Of a stretch of 64,000 nucleotides of DNA, positions 1 to 8,344 are shown in pieces. The stretch covers positions 248,001 through 312,000 of the forward strand of contig JAPPFJ010000005.1 in assembly GCA_028877215.1 (NCBI GenBank), written 5' to 3'. The notes beneath the pieces were generated by a model that was not told where the DNA came from, made no database searches, and worked only from the letters and a program-made list of their open reading frames with translations. The first letter of the stretch is position 1. Each line of letters opens with the position of its first letter. Source of the stretch: Gemmatimonadota bacterium. GTDB taxonomy: Bacteria > Latescibacterota > UBA2968 > GCA-2709665. Position numbers and translations under genes: made by a program.

Positions 1-23
1 CCCGGGTCGTCGTCGAGGGCGCG

Positions 24-1643
24 ATGAATAGCGGGACATCACCGAGTTACGATGGCATTATCGTCGGAGCCGGGCACAACAGTCTCATCCTGCAGGCATA
101 TCTCGGACGCGCAGGGCTCAGGGTGCTGTGTATCGAACGGAGAAGCGTACCCGGCGGCGGGCTGGAGACGATCGAAGACGCACGAAATCCGGGGTTTCTG
201 CACAATACGCATTCGTTCTACCATCGTGCCCTGAACACGATGCCGTGGTACCGCGATCTGGACCTCGAACGACGCGGAGCGGTATACCTGGAGCCGGCAT
301 TGAACGTTGTCCTCCTGTCAGAGGCCGGCGAAGCACTGGAATGGTGGACGGACTTCGAAAGAACGGCCGACTCGTTCGCGCGTTTCAGCAGCCAGGACGC
401 GGCGACACTGAGGAGGTGGCGCGAAGCATTCCTGCCGATTGTTGAACGGATAATCGTACCTGAAGCGCAGGCGCCCCCGCTGGAACCCGCCCGGCGGCGC
501 GCCCTGCTTGAAAAAAGCAGGGAGGGCCGACTGCTGCTCGAGGTCAGCAGATTGTCCCCACTCGAATTTGTCCGCAGGGAATTCAGGCATCCGGTGATTC
601 AGGCCGGATTGCTTTTTTTTAACGGCTTGCGTGAAGTCGATCTGCGGTGCCCGGGGTTCGGACACCATATTGCCGCGCTCCTGGCCAGTTCGGGCAAGGC
701 GCAGATGTGCCGCGGGGGATCGGTCGTCCTCGCACGGGCACTGGTGTCGGCGGTGCGGGAGAGCGGCGGCGAACTGTGCCTCGATACGGAACCCGAACGC
801 TTCATCCGGGAAGGAAATCGGGTTGTCGGTGTGGAAACGACGTCGGGCGAGCGCTTCATGGCCCGGCGTTTTGTCGTATCCGGTCTGAATCCGCACCAGA
901 CGTTTCTGGATCTTCTGGATGAAGATGCGCTGCCGGGTGCATGGCGGGAAAGAGCGAAGGCGTTCAGATACAATCTCATTGCCCCTCTGTTCGCCCTGAA
1001 TCTCAACCTGAACGAACCGCCACGCTATCCCGCCACCGAGATCCGTCCGCACCTGGAAAAAGCGTTTATGGTCATTCTGGGACTGGATCACGTGGAACGG
1101 TACCTGGAGATGGTGGCATGTCACCACGCGGGACGAAAGCCGCCGAACATCATGTGGGGGAGTTGTCCAACCCTGTTCGATCCATCGCAGGCACCGGCGG
1201 GGAAGCATACCGCGTTCATGTGGGAGAAGACACCGTACCGGCTGAATGGCGATCCGACGCGTTGGGATTCGGAACGGGACCGTCTGGGACAGGAGATGCT
1301 GGAGGCGTGGTGCCGATTTGCGCCGAACGTGAAGGATAACCTCATATCCTGGTTCGCACGCAGCCCGCTGGACGTGGAGCGCACGTTTCCGAATATGAGA
1401 GAGGGGGACCTTCTCGTTGGCGCGTTCACGAACGGCCAGATCGGTTTCAATCGCCCGTTTCAGGGAGCCGGAGGCTACAGGACGCACCTTCGGGGGCTGT
1501 ATCTGTGCGGTTCCTGCTGCCACCCGGGCGGCAACATTACGGGTCTGCCCGGATACAACTGTGCGCAGGTGATTCTGCGGGACCTCGGGATCCACGCAGA
1601 CTGGATGCCCGGGCCGGTCGAAAGGCGGTTGGATCGTCTATGA
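24..1643 (+). CDS. FAD-dependent oxidoreductase, phytoene-desaturase/PYROXD2-like
   Basis: This is a 539-residue flavoprotein of the phytoene dehydrogenase-related family (COG1233 type). The N-terminus carries the FAD Rossmann motif VGAGHNSLILQAYL at about residues 15-28, followed by the acidic strand end in CIERR. The C-terminus has the family's second FAD signature, GLYLCGSCCHPGGN, followed by a GLPGYN segment. The start follows a GAGGG ribosome binding site. The substrate cannot be told from the sequence; members desaturate or oxidise isoprenoids and other hydrophobic compounds. Its stop overlaps the next start (ATGA), so it is translationally coupled to an alcohol dehydrogenase, and a 2OG dioxygenase follows. 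This suggests a three-step oxidative pathway. The gene begins 23 bases inside the window, so its operon may extend upstream. Confidence 0.8.
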   Translation: MNSGTSPSYDGIIVGAGHNSLILQAYLGRAGLRVLCIERRSVPGGGLETIEDARNPGFLHNTHSFYHRALNTMPWYRDLDLERRGAVYLEPALNVVLLSEAGEALEWWTDFERTADSFARFSSQDAATLRRWREAFLPIVERIIVPEAQAPPLEPARRRALLEKSREGRLLLEVSRLSPLEFVRREFRHPVIQAGLLFFNGLREVDLRCPGFGHHIAALLASSGKAQMCRGGSVVLARALVSAVRESGGELCLDTEPERFIREGNRVVGVETTSGERFMARRFVVSGLNPHQTFLDLLDEDALPGAWRERAKAFRYNLIAPLFALNLNLNEPPRYPATEIRPHLEKAFMVILGLDHVERYLEMVACHHAGRKPPNIMWGSCPTLFDPSQAPAGKHTAFMWEKTPYRLNGDPTRWDSERDRLGQEMLEAWCRFAPNVKDNLISWFARSPLDVERTFPNMREGDLLVGAFTNGQIGFNRPFQGAGGYRTHLRGLYLCGSCCHPGGNITGLPGYNCAQVILRDLGIHADWMPGPVERRLDRL

Positions 1644-2758
1644 TTCAACCCACGATTTCCTATCTGACCGATGTGTATTTCGGGTTCGGCGTCTCGGAAG
1701 TCGTGCCGGACCTGCTCGCGGCGTACGGCATACGCCGACCGCTCCTGGTGACCGATCCGGGCCTGAGCGATCTGGGTATCGCGAAGCGCGTCTGCCTGCA
1801 TGACGCGCCCGTATACTCCGGCGTCAAGACCAACCCTTCGGAGCCGCAGGTACTGGATGCGCTGGAAGTCTACCGGACGGGGCGGTGCGACGGACTGGTC
1901 GCGGTGGGAGGCGGTTCGTCCATAGATCTCGCGAAATGCGCCGGCATTCTGGTTGGTCACGAAGGGCCGCTCGAGTCTTATGCGTTGCGTCGGGGCGGGA
2001 CGGAGCGGATCACGCGCCGCATCCCGCCGATTGTCGCCGTGCCAACCACGGCCGGCAGCGGGAGCGAGGTGGGCAGGGCCGCGCTGGTGACGTTGGGATC
2101 CGGCGACAAGGTGGCAATCCTGAGCCGCTATCTGACGCCCGCGGCCGCGGTGTGCGATCCGGAACTGACGCTGACAATGCCGCCTGCCCTGAGCGCCGGC
2201 ACGGGTATGGACGCGATTTCACATTGCGTGGAGACGTTCTGCAGCACACGATACAACCCCGTTGCCGACGCGATCGCGCTCGACGGACTGCAACGCGGCT
2301 GTCGTCACATTGAAACCGTGTTTGGTGACGGTAGAAACAGAAAGGCGAGGAAGGGGATGATGATGTGCGCGTTGCAGGGCGGTCTCGCGTTTCAGAAGAG
2401 CCTCGGCGCCGTGCACAGCCTGAGCCATCCGCTGGGGTCGCTGGACAGCTCGTTGCATCACGGTACGCTCAACGGCCTGTTTCTTCCCGCCGTCCTGAGG
2501 TTCAATGCCGATCATTGTGCTGACAGACTCGACGCGATGGCGCGGCGGCTGCGCCTGAAGAAGGGGTCCGATATGCCGGAATATTTCGAGGCGTTGAACA
2601 GGCAGTTGGGCATACCGGAGTCGTTGTCGGACCTGGGTGTGACACGGGAAGTTCTGGAACCGCTCGCTGCGAAGGCGGCGGCGGACCATTGCAGCCCCAC
2701 AAACCCGAGGCCGCTGGATGAAGCCGCGTGCCGGATGCTCTATCTGTCCGTCTTGTAG
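1640..2758 (+). CDS. iron-containing alcohol dehydrogenase
   Basis: This 372-residue group III metal-dependent alcohol dehydrogenase should interconvert an alcohol and an aldehyde or ketone with NAD(P). Visible signatures are the nucleotide-binding GGGSSIDLAK, the metal-ligand helix around DAISHCVE and the second ligand region HSLSHPLGSLDSSLHHG. I chose the ATG at 1640, which overlaps the upstream stop as ATGA, over an in-frame GTG start far inside the previous gene. The order of domains and the length match the family. Its substrate is presumably the alcohol or carbonyl product handled by the neighbouring oxidoreductase and dioxygenase; this is inference from position. Confidence 0.85.
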   Translation: MIQPTISYLTDVYFGFGVSEVVPDLLAAYGIRRPLLVTDPGLSDLGIAKRVCLHDAPVYSGVKTNPSEPQVLDALEVYRTGRCDGLVAVGGGSSIDLAKCAGILVGHEGPLESYALRRGGTERITRRIPPIVAVPTTAGSGSEVGRAALVTLGSGDKVAILSRYLTPAAAVCDPELTLTMPPALSAGTGMDAISHCVETFCSTRYNPVADAIALDGLQRGCRHIETVFGDGRNRKARKGMMMCALQGGLAFQKSLGAVHSLSHPLGSLDSSLHHGTLNGLFLPAVLRFNADHCADRLDAMARRLRLKKGSDMPEYFEALNRQLGIPESLSDLGVTREVLEPLAAKAAADHCSPTNPRPLDEAACRMLYLSVL

Positions 2759-2766
2759 GAGGTTTT

Positions 2767-3618
2767 ATGTCAAGCTTGACACAGGTGGGCGAAACCGGTT
2801 TGAAAGAGGCGTTCGATCGTGACGGATACGTGATATTGAAGTCGTTCCTGTCATCGAACGTTATCGAAGGGGTAAAAGACGAGTTGGACGTTCTGGTCGA
2901 CCGCCAGGCGGAGCGGTTGACAGCGGCGGGCAGAATTACGGATACCTTCCATCGTGCGCCGTTCGAAACCCGCATCGCGCGGTTGTTCGAACACTGCATG
3001 GACCTGGCGCCTACGTCATTCCGGCCCGAACTGCACGGACCCAGGCTGTTCGATCTGTTTTTTCACCCCTGCCTTCTGGATGTTGCAGAATTGCTCCTCG
3101 GCCCGGAGATCAGGTTGTATCCGAATTATACGGCGCGCCCTAAATTTCCTGAGTGGAAGGGAACGCTCGTGCTGTGGCATCAGGACGGGGGATACACGGC
3201 GCAGGCTGCCGAGGGCGTCGAGACGCTGAGGATGTTGAACGTCTGGGCGCCCCTCGTGCCCGCCACGGAGGAAAACGGCTGTATGCAGTTTGTGCCCGGT
3301 ACGCACAAACTGGGTGTCGTGCCTCATGAAAAGCGGGAATATTACCTGGAGATCGCACGGGAGGAGCTGGACTTGCGTCTTGGGCAGGCGGTCTCCATCG
3401 AAGTAGACCCCGGCGACGTGGTCCTGTTCCACAACCTCATGTTCCATTGCGGACTCCCCAACAGGACCCGCACGGTGCGCTGGAGCATGGACTGGCGGTA
3501 CCAGGACGCGACGCAGCCTACAATGCGTCCGCAGAAGGGGCACCTGGCCAGGAGCGGGAACGAGCCGCAGAACGTCGTCAGAAACCGGAAGGACTGGGCG
3601 GAACGGAAATTCCAATAG
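2767..3618 (+). CDS. phytanoyl-CoA dioxygenase (PhyH) family protein
   Basis: This is a 283-residue Fe(II)/2-oxoglutarate-dependent oxygenase of the PhyH family, which hydroxylates its substrate using O2 and 2-oxoglutarate. The facial triad is visible: His138 and Asp140 in LWHQDGG and the distal His227 in FHCGLPN, with arginines after it that can bind 2-oxoglutarate. The start at 2767 is set by an AGGAGG ribosome binding site at 2757-2762 that overlaps the upstream stop; an earlier in-frame ATG at 2728 lies inside the previous gene. PhyH paralogues are abundant in Poribacteria- and Latescibacteria-type genomes. The substrate is unknown; the adjacent dehydrogenases suggest a shared pathway. 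Confidence 0.85.
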   Translation: MSSLTQVGETGLKEAFDRDGYVILKSFLSSNVIEGVKDELDVLVDRQAERLTAAGRITDTFHRAPFETRIARLFEHCMDLAPTSFRPELHGPRLFDLFFHPCLLDVAELLLGPEIRLYPNYTARPKFPEWKGTLVLWHQDGGYTAQAAEGVETLRMLNVWAPLVPATEENGCMQFVPGTHKLGVVPHEKREYYLEIAREELDLRLGQAVSIEVDPGDVVLFHNLMFHCGLPNRTRTVRWSMDWRYQDATQPTMRPQKGHLARSGNEPQNVVRNRKDWAERKFQ

Positions 3619-3757
3619 GCCGGAGCGGCGAAACCGCGGTCGCCTTTAGCGTTGATCCGGCCGGACGGTACGATGTTGCGAAGATTCGCTGGCCGGCCCA
3701 AGAAATCCGGTTTAAGGTGCGGAAGGGGGTTTTTTTGACGTGGCCGCCCGTTAGCAC

Positions 3758-4573
3758 CTACATCCGCCAGATTGCGTCATATATAGAAAGCACGAAACCG
3801 GCGCCGGTGATCAGGAGAAGGAGCAGGGCGACCACCACGGTGAGACGGCCCTCGCGCCAGCGTGCGGACGAGACGAGGAGCCGCGAAGCGATCCAACCCC
3901 CGGCGAATCCGCCGAAGTGAGCCCAGTTGTTGACACCGTGCATGAGAAAGCCGAATATGAACAGCATGATAGCCCACTGCCATATCTGACGTGTCATCAG
4001 CGCGGCGAAACCGGTCTTCTGGCTGCGGCCATAGACAATGAGGGCGGCCAGGAGTCCGAAAATCGACCCTGAGGCTCCGATCGTCGGATAGCCGGATGCG
4101 ACGTTGGAAAGGAGAAAACCAACGACGCCGCCCGTCGTGAAGATGATGAAATACCGCGCCGGACCGTAGAGATTGCCGACTTCCGGGCCCAACTGCCGGA
4201 TCCACAGCACGTTGAAGAGGATATGCAGCAAGCCGCCGTGCAGGTAGATGGCCGTGAACAGGGTCCACCACGGCGCATTTCCGTGTGTCAGTCCCAGGAC
4301 GATCATAGGACCCTGACCTGGCGAGAGCATGCTGAAGAAGCCGCCGCGCATGGACAGCGCGGCATCCAGGTCAAGGAGTAGACTCAGCACATAGAGTGCA
4401 ATGCACGCGGTGGGAATCAGCGTGAGAACGTCGATTTTCGATCCGAAGAGCCGACTTAGGGCGGGGCCGAACCCCCAGAGGCCCGGTCGGTAGGCGCCGC
4501 AGTACGGGCACTTTTTCTCTTCTGTGCTTATCAGGTTCCTGCATCCCGGGCAGACCATCGACGTCTGAGGCAT
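3758..4573 (-). CDS. rhomboid intramembrane serine protease with N-terminal zinc ribbon
   Basis: This 271-residue membrane protein begins with a zinc ribbon (CPGC near residue 8 and CPYCG near 22), followed by about six or seven hydrophobic segments. The rhomboid signatures are clear: HGGLLHILFN in the L1/TM2 region, the GASG motif with nucleophile Ser158, and His209 in AHFGG as the second member of the dyad. It should cleave transmembrane helices of membrane substrates. I chose the ATG at 4573, which has a GAGGG site and lies 13 bases after the aminotransferase stop; the longer upstream frame would overlap that gene. It appears to be the last gene of a minus-strand unit. Confidence 0.88.
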   Translation of the reverse strand: MPQTSMVCPGCRNLISTEEKKCPYCGAYRPGLWGFGPALSRLFGSKIDVLTLIPTACIALYVLSLLLDLDAALSMRGGFFSMLSPGQGPMIVLGLTHGNAPWWTLFTAIYLHGGLLHILFNVLWIRQLGPEVGNLYGPARYFIIFTTGGVVGFLLSNVASGYPTIGASGSIFGLLAALIVYGRSQKTGFAALMTRQIWQWAIMLFIFGFLMHGVNNWAHFGGFAGGWIASRLLVSSARWREGRLTVVVALLLLLITGAGFVLSIYDAIWRM

Positions 4574-4586
4574 AACGACCCTCTGT

Positions 4587-5765
4587 TCAAGTTGCGACCT
4601 GCCGTCTTGCCGCCGGTGCGAGGGCGGGGCGATTGGCCGCCCAGTTCCCGATAATCTGCGAAAGTCCCGCCAGAAACCGCTCCATTTCCGATTCCGATGT
4701 GCTTCCCATTGCGGCAATCCGAATTGCGGTATCCTGCATCGGACCATATCCCGGCGCGATCTGAACATTCAGCAGGTTCTTCGCCGCATGGACGAATTCC
4801 GCAGCCGGGATTGAATCGGGCATCAGGATAGTGGTGACCGTGGGGCTGTAGAATGCCGGTTGCGCAAGCAGATCCAGGCCGTGTTTCCCTGCCCAGTCCC
4901 TCTGCATTCGCGCTAGATTCCTGTGTCGATCAAAGCGGCCTTCGCCTTCATCCAGCATCTCCTCGAGGCGGGCGATCAGACAACGCAACACGAGGTCGGA
5001 CACGGTTACGGGCGTTTGCCCGTCGGCGGCTCGGGCGTGCCATTCGATCAGATCCAGCACGTATCCTCGCCGAGGGGTGTTTTCTGCGGCCTCAACTGCC
5101 CGTTCGGAGACGATCATCACCGAACCGATGGCGGGAATCGCGAAGTCTTTCTGCAGGCTCCAAAGATAGTAGTCCGGTCGCATCGAACCAATGTCAACTT
5201 CAACCGCACCGGCGATACTCACGCCGTCGATGGCGACAAGCATTTCCGGCGCCAGCCGGCGCGCATCCTCGCAGAGGGCGTCGACGGGAAGCATCACCCC
5301 GGTAGCGGTTTCGTTGTGTGTCAGCAGCGCGACGTCGTAGCCTCTCCGCAATGCGTTCCGCCATGTCCCGGGTTGGATTCCCTGCCCCCAGGGCACGTTC
5401 AGGACCTCGATGGAGCGGCCGAGCCGCTCGAAAACACCTGACCAGCGGGCGGAGAATGCGCCCATATCCAGGCCAAGGGCGCCGTAGCCGGTTGGCGTGT
5501 TAACGGCGACCATCTCCCAATTGTAGCTGGCAGTATGTCCGAATACGAGTGGCGTGAATCCCTCCGAGATGTGGAATGCGTCGCGAAGGAGCGATACCGC
5601 CCTGGCGTAGACATTCTTAAATTCGGCCGAACGGTGGGAATACGTGGCCCGGTAGGTTCTGAGGACACGTTCGACCGCGGGTGTGAGTGCGTGAGGTCCG
5701 GGCGTCCAGAGGGCGGTGTCCGGCAGGCGATGGTGTCTGAACCCGTCGTGCCCTTCAGAATTCAT
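4587..5765 (-). CDS. class V aminotransferase, alanine-glyoxylate/serine-pyruvate type
   Basis: This is a 392-residue PLP enzyme of fold type I. Lys196 in the context SLQKDFA is the likely Schiff-base lysine, and AIDGVS upstream supplies the PLP-binding aspartate. The PGPHALTP opening resembles the N-terminus of serine-pyruvate/alanine-glyoxylate aminotransferases, which make glycine from glyoxylate. I preferred the ATG at 5765, with a GAGG site, over a GTG at 5792. The gene lies downstream of tRNA-Gly on the same strand with two stable hairpins between them, and a rhomboid protease gene follows. The exact substrate is uncertain. Confidence 0.75.
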   Translation of the reverse strand: MNSEGHDGFRHHRLPDTALWTPGPHALTPAVERVLRTYRATYSHRSAEFKNVYARAVSLLRDAFHISEGFTPLVFGHTASYNWEMVAVNTPTGYGALGLDMGAFSARWSGVFERLGRSIEVLNVPWGQGIQPGTWRNALRRGYDVALLTHNETATGVMLPVDALCEDARRLAPEMLVAIDGVSIAGAVEVDIGSMRPDYYLWSLQKDFAIPAIGSVMIVSERAVEAAENTPRRGYVLDLIEWHARAADGQTPVTVSDLVLRCLIARLEEMLDEGEGRFDRHRNLARMQRDWAGKHGLDLLAQPAFYSPTVTTILMPDSIPAAEFVHAAKNLLNVQIAPGYGPMQDTAIRIAAMGSTSESEMERFLAGLSQIIGNWAANRPALAPAARRQVAT

Positions 5766-5797
5766 CTGATCGCCTCGGGGAAAGGAAACCACCCGGG

Positions 5798-5870
5798 GGT
5801 GCCCTGCGCGCGGGCACCGGGACGATACGCGCCAACAAGAGCGCCCGTTAAACGGCCAGGTTTAACGGGC
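5798..5870 (-). promoter_or_regulatory. two tandem hairpins between tRNA-Gly and the aminotransferase
   Basis: A perfect 10-bp stem (5843-5852 with 5861-5870, arms GCCCGTTAAA and TTTAACGGGC, 8-base loop) begins 19 bases beyond the tRNA-Gly 3' end. A second stem, GGTGCCC/GGGCACC (5798-5804 with 5812-5818), lies nearer the aminotransferase start. Neither is followed by a clear T-run on the minus strand. They may stop or process the tRNA transcript, or act as a leader structure for the aminotransferase. Confidence 0.5.
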
Positions 5871-5888
5871 ATTCGCGTACTGATTGAA

Positions 5889-5964
5889 TGGAGCGGGAAA
5901 CGGGACTCGAACCCGCGACCCCAACCTTGGCAAGGTTGTGCTCTACCAGCTGAGCTATTCCCGC
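5889..5964 (-). tRNA. tRNA-Gly (anticodon GCC), CCA encoded
   Basis: The minus strand reads GCGGGAATAGCTCAGCTGG as acceptor and D arm. It has an anticodon loop TTGCCAA inside a CCTTG/CAAGG helix and a T arm containing GGTTCGAGTCC. The 7-bp acceptor GCGGGAA/TTCCCGC pairs perfectly. The discriminator T at 5892 is followed by an encoded CCA (5889-5891). A sigma-70-like promoter lies about 30 bases upstream. Confidence 0.97.
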
Positions 5965-5996
5965 TCCCAATGGCCTGCGATTGCAGGCGGAAGTGA

Positions 5997-6025
5997 AAAT
6001 TAAGTAATGGACTCGAGGATGTCAA
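5997..6025 (-). promoter_or_regulatory. sigma-70 promoter for tRNA-Gly
   Basis: On the minus strand a perfect TTGACA (6020-6025) is followed by a 17-base spacer and TAATTT (5997-6002). Transcription would begin about 25 bases before the tRNA 5' end. The -10 box is weak, but the position is right for a tRNA promoter. Confidence 0.6.
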
Positions 6026-6157
6026 GGCATAATACGCAGAACGGGCTGGTACCGGGACCATCGACCGACTCAGCCGTCCGTTCCGGACTGAAGAGTAGCC
6101 GGAATTCTCCCATCGGCGGTGTCAACCCGGCTTCAGGCTGACGAACCCGCGTTTGAG

Positions 6158-6186
6158 TTGACATTCATGGGTGCGAGGCGCATATT
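6158..6186 (+). promoter_or_regulatory. sigma-70 promoter for hyuAB
   Basis: A TTGACA at 6158-6163 is separated by 17 bases from CATATT at 6181-6186. This lies about 70 bases upstream of the hyuA start and in the correct orientation. It diverges from the tRNA-Gly promoter. Confidence 0.55.
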
Positions 6187-6256
6187 TACGTCTTTGGTGT
6201 GTGTGGAAATTGTGGCACTATAGATTCCCTTGAACGTTCAATTGGAGCCTGGCGGG

Positions 6257-8344
6257 ATGGCCGAAGAACAGTACGTCCTGGCAATCGACATCGGCGGCAC
6301 GTTCACGGATCTCGTCCTTCTGGATTGCCAAACCGGCCGACAAGCGATTTCCAAGGTGCCGACGACGTATCCTGATCCGTCAGAGGCCGTCTTATCCGGA
6401 ATCGACTCGTTGCCGGGTTCCGTCGACGCTAGCGCCGTTCAACGCGTCATCCACGGAACAACGCTGGTGACCAACACGCTTATCGAGCGCAAGGGTGCAC
6501 GCACGGGGCTGATCACGACGGCAGGATTTCGGGATGCGCTGGAGATCGGCCGCGAAGGCCGGTACGATATCTACGATCTTGGCCTGGTGTTGCCCGAACC
6601 ACTGGTGGAACGCAGGTTGAGATTCGGTGCACTGGAGCGGATGAATGTGAGGGGGGAAGTACTCGAGACCCTGGATGAAGGATCGATCCGGGAGGCTTGC
6701 GGTACGTTTCTCGACGAAGGGGTGGAAGCCGTTGCCATCTGTTTTCTGCACGCGTACGCCAACCCGGAACACGAGCGACAGGCGGCGGTGATTGTTCGGG
6801 AGGCGATGCCGGGCGCATCGGTGTCGGTATCGCATCAGGTATCGCCCGAGTTGCGTGAATACGACAGGACGTCCACGACCGTCGCCAATGCATACGTGCA
6901 ACCTCTCGCGCGCCGGTATCTGGCCGGTTTGACCCGAGGGCTGGGAACAAAGGGGATAGCAGCGCCTCTGCACATAATGCTTTCCAACGGCGGTGTCTGC
7001 TCTGCAGAGACGGCCGCGGCCTTTCCAGTCCGACTCGTCGAATCCGGTCCCAGCGGTGGCGCGTTGTCGGCAGCCTATTGGGGCGGCCGATCGAACCTGA
7101 AGGATGTGCTCGCGTTCGATATGGGGGGCACGACGGCGAAAGCCGTGCTTGGCAGCGACAGCGCGTTTCCCGTCACAACCGAATCCGAGGTGGCACGTGT
7201 CTATCGCTTCAAACGCGGTAGCGGGCTTCCGTTGCTGGTCCCGGTGCTGGATATGATCGAAATCGGCGCCGGCGGCGGCAGCATCGCGCACCTGAACGAA
7301 ATGGGGCTGCCCGCTGTCGGTCCCGAAAGCGCGGGATCGGTTCCCGGGCCCGCATGCTACGGAACTGGTGGAAAAGCGCCCACCGTGACCGACGCCGACC
7401 TGATTCTGGGCATGCTGAATCCACGCTATTTCCTGGGTGGCAGGATGGCATTGGATCCGGACCGTGCAAGGAGCGCGGTCCACGGGCTGTCGAAGCGATT
7501 GGGCATGGACGTGAATCGTATGGCGTGGGGCATTCACAGAATGGTCAACGAGAACATGGCAAATGCCGCACGCGTTCACGCGGCCGAGCGCGGTATTGAC
7601 ATCCGGAGCTACGCCATGGTCGCGACCGGAGGGGCCGGGCCCGTACATGCCTGCGGCGTGGCCGAGCGCCTCGGCATACAAACCGTGATCGTGCCGCCCA
7701 TGGCAGGCGTGAGTTCGGCGTTCGGGCTGATGCTCGCGCCGATTTCGTTCGACTTTGCGAGGAGCTACGTCGCCCGGCTGGAGGCTTTGGATTTCGCAAG
7801 GCTGAACACCCTGTTCGAAAAGATGGAATTCGAGGGCGCCGGCGTTTTGCGGGAAGCGGGCGTGGTTCCCGCCGAGATGAGGATTGTACGCACCGCAGAC
7901 ATGCGATACGTGGGACAGGGCCACGAGATCACGATTCCGGTCCCGGGCGGCAGACTCGGCCCCGGCAGTCTGGACGAAATCCGCGATGGTTTTGACCGGG
8001 AATATACCCGGAAATTCACACGCACGTGCGACGGTGTGGAGATCGAATCCGTTCACTGGCGGGTCCGGATGTCCGGACCGAAACCGGACCTCGGCGACCC
8101 CAACACGCCGCCTACGCCGGGCGGGGACGTGGTCAAGGGCGTTCGTCCGGTGTTGATCGATGCGGAATCCGGCCCGGAACCGGCGCCGGTTTTTGACCGA
8201 TACAGGATGAAGCCGGGATTTCGGGCGACAGGGCCGGCAATCGTGGAAGAAGCCGAGTCTACCGCCGTTGTGCCGCGCGGCTGGAAGATTGCCGCACAGT
8301 CCTGCGGGAACCTTCTCCTGACGCGCCTGGAGGGTTTGGGATAA
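6257..8344 (+). CDS. hyuA: hydantoinase/oxoprolinase subunit A
   Basis: This 695-residue protein is the ATPase-fold A subunit of an ATP-dependent hydantoinase/5-oxoprolinase family enzyme. It opens with the actin-like phosphate-binding motif AIDIGGTFTDLVLLD. A second phosphate motif FDMGGTTAK and the glycine-rich EIGAGGGSIAHLN lie in the central domain, as in HyuA. The start at ATG 6257 has a GGAG site 9 bases upstream; a TTG at 6230 is the alternative. It overlaps hyuB by one base and the two subunits should form a complex. Known members open N-methylhydantoin or 5-oxoproline rings, and one branch carboxylates acetone or acetophenone, so the substrate is not settled. Confidence 0.9.
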   Translation: MAEEQYVLAIDIGGTFTDLVLLDCQTGRQAISKVPTTYPDPSEAVLSGIDSLPGSVDASAVQRVIHGTTLVTNTLIERKGARTGLITTAGFRDALEIGREGRYDIYDLGLVLPEPLVERRLRFGALERMNVRGEVLETLDEGSIREACGTFLDEGVEAVAICFLHAYANPEHERQAAVIVREAMPGASVSVSHQVSPELREYDRTSTTVANAYVQPLARRYLAGLTRGLGTKGIAAPLHIMLSNGGVCSAETAAAFPVRLVESGPSGGALSAAYWGGRSNLKDVLAFDMGGTTAKAVLGSDSAFPVTTESEVARVYRFKRGSGLPLLVPVLDMIEIGAGGGSIAHLNEMGLPAVGPESAGSVPGPACYGTGGKAPTVTDADLILGMLNPRYFLGGRMALDPDRARSAVHGLSKRLGMDVNRMAWGIHRMVNENMANAARVHAAERGIDIRSYAMVATGGAGPVHACGVAERLGIQTVIVPPMAGVSSAFGLMLAPISFDFARSYVARLEALDFARLNTLFEKMEFEGAGVLREAGVVPAEMRIVRTADMRYVGQGHEITIPVPGGRLGPGSLDEIRDGFDREYTRKFTRTCDGVEIESVHWRVRMSGPKPDLGDPNTPPTPGGDVVKGVRPVLIDAESGPEPAPVFDRYRMKPGFRATGPAIVEEAESTAVVPRGWKIAAQSCGNLLLTRLEGLG

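Noticed and set aside
318..1595. Long antisense frame across the first gene
   Set aside because: It is a shadow of the high-GC codon structure of the flavoprotein gene. It has no family motif and no ribosome site.
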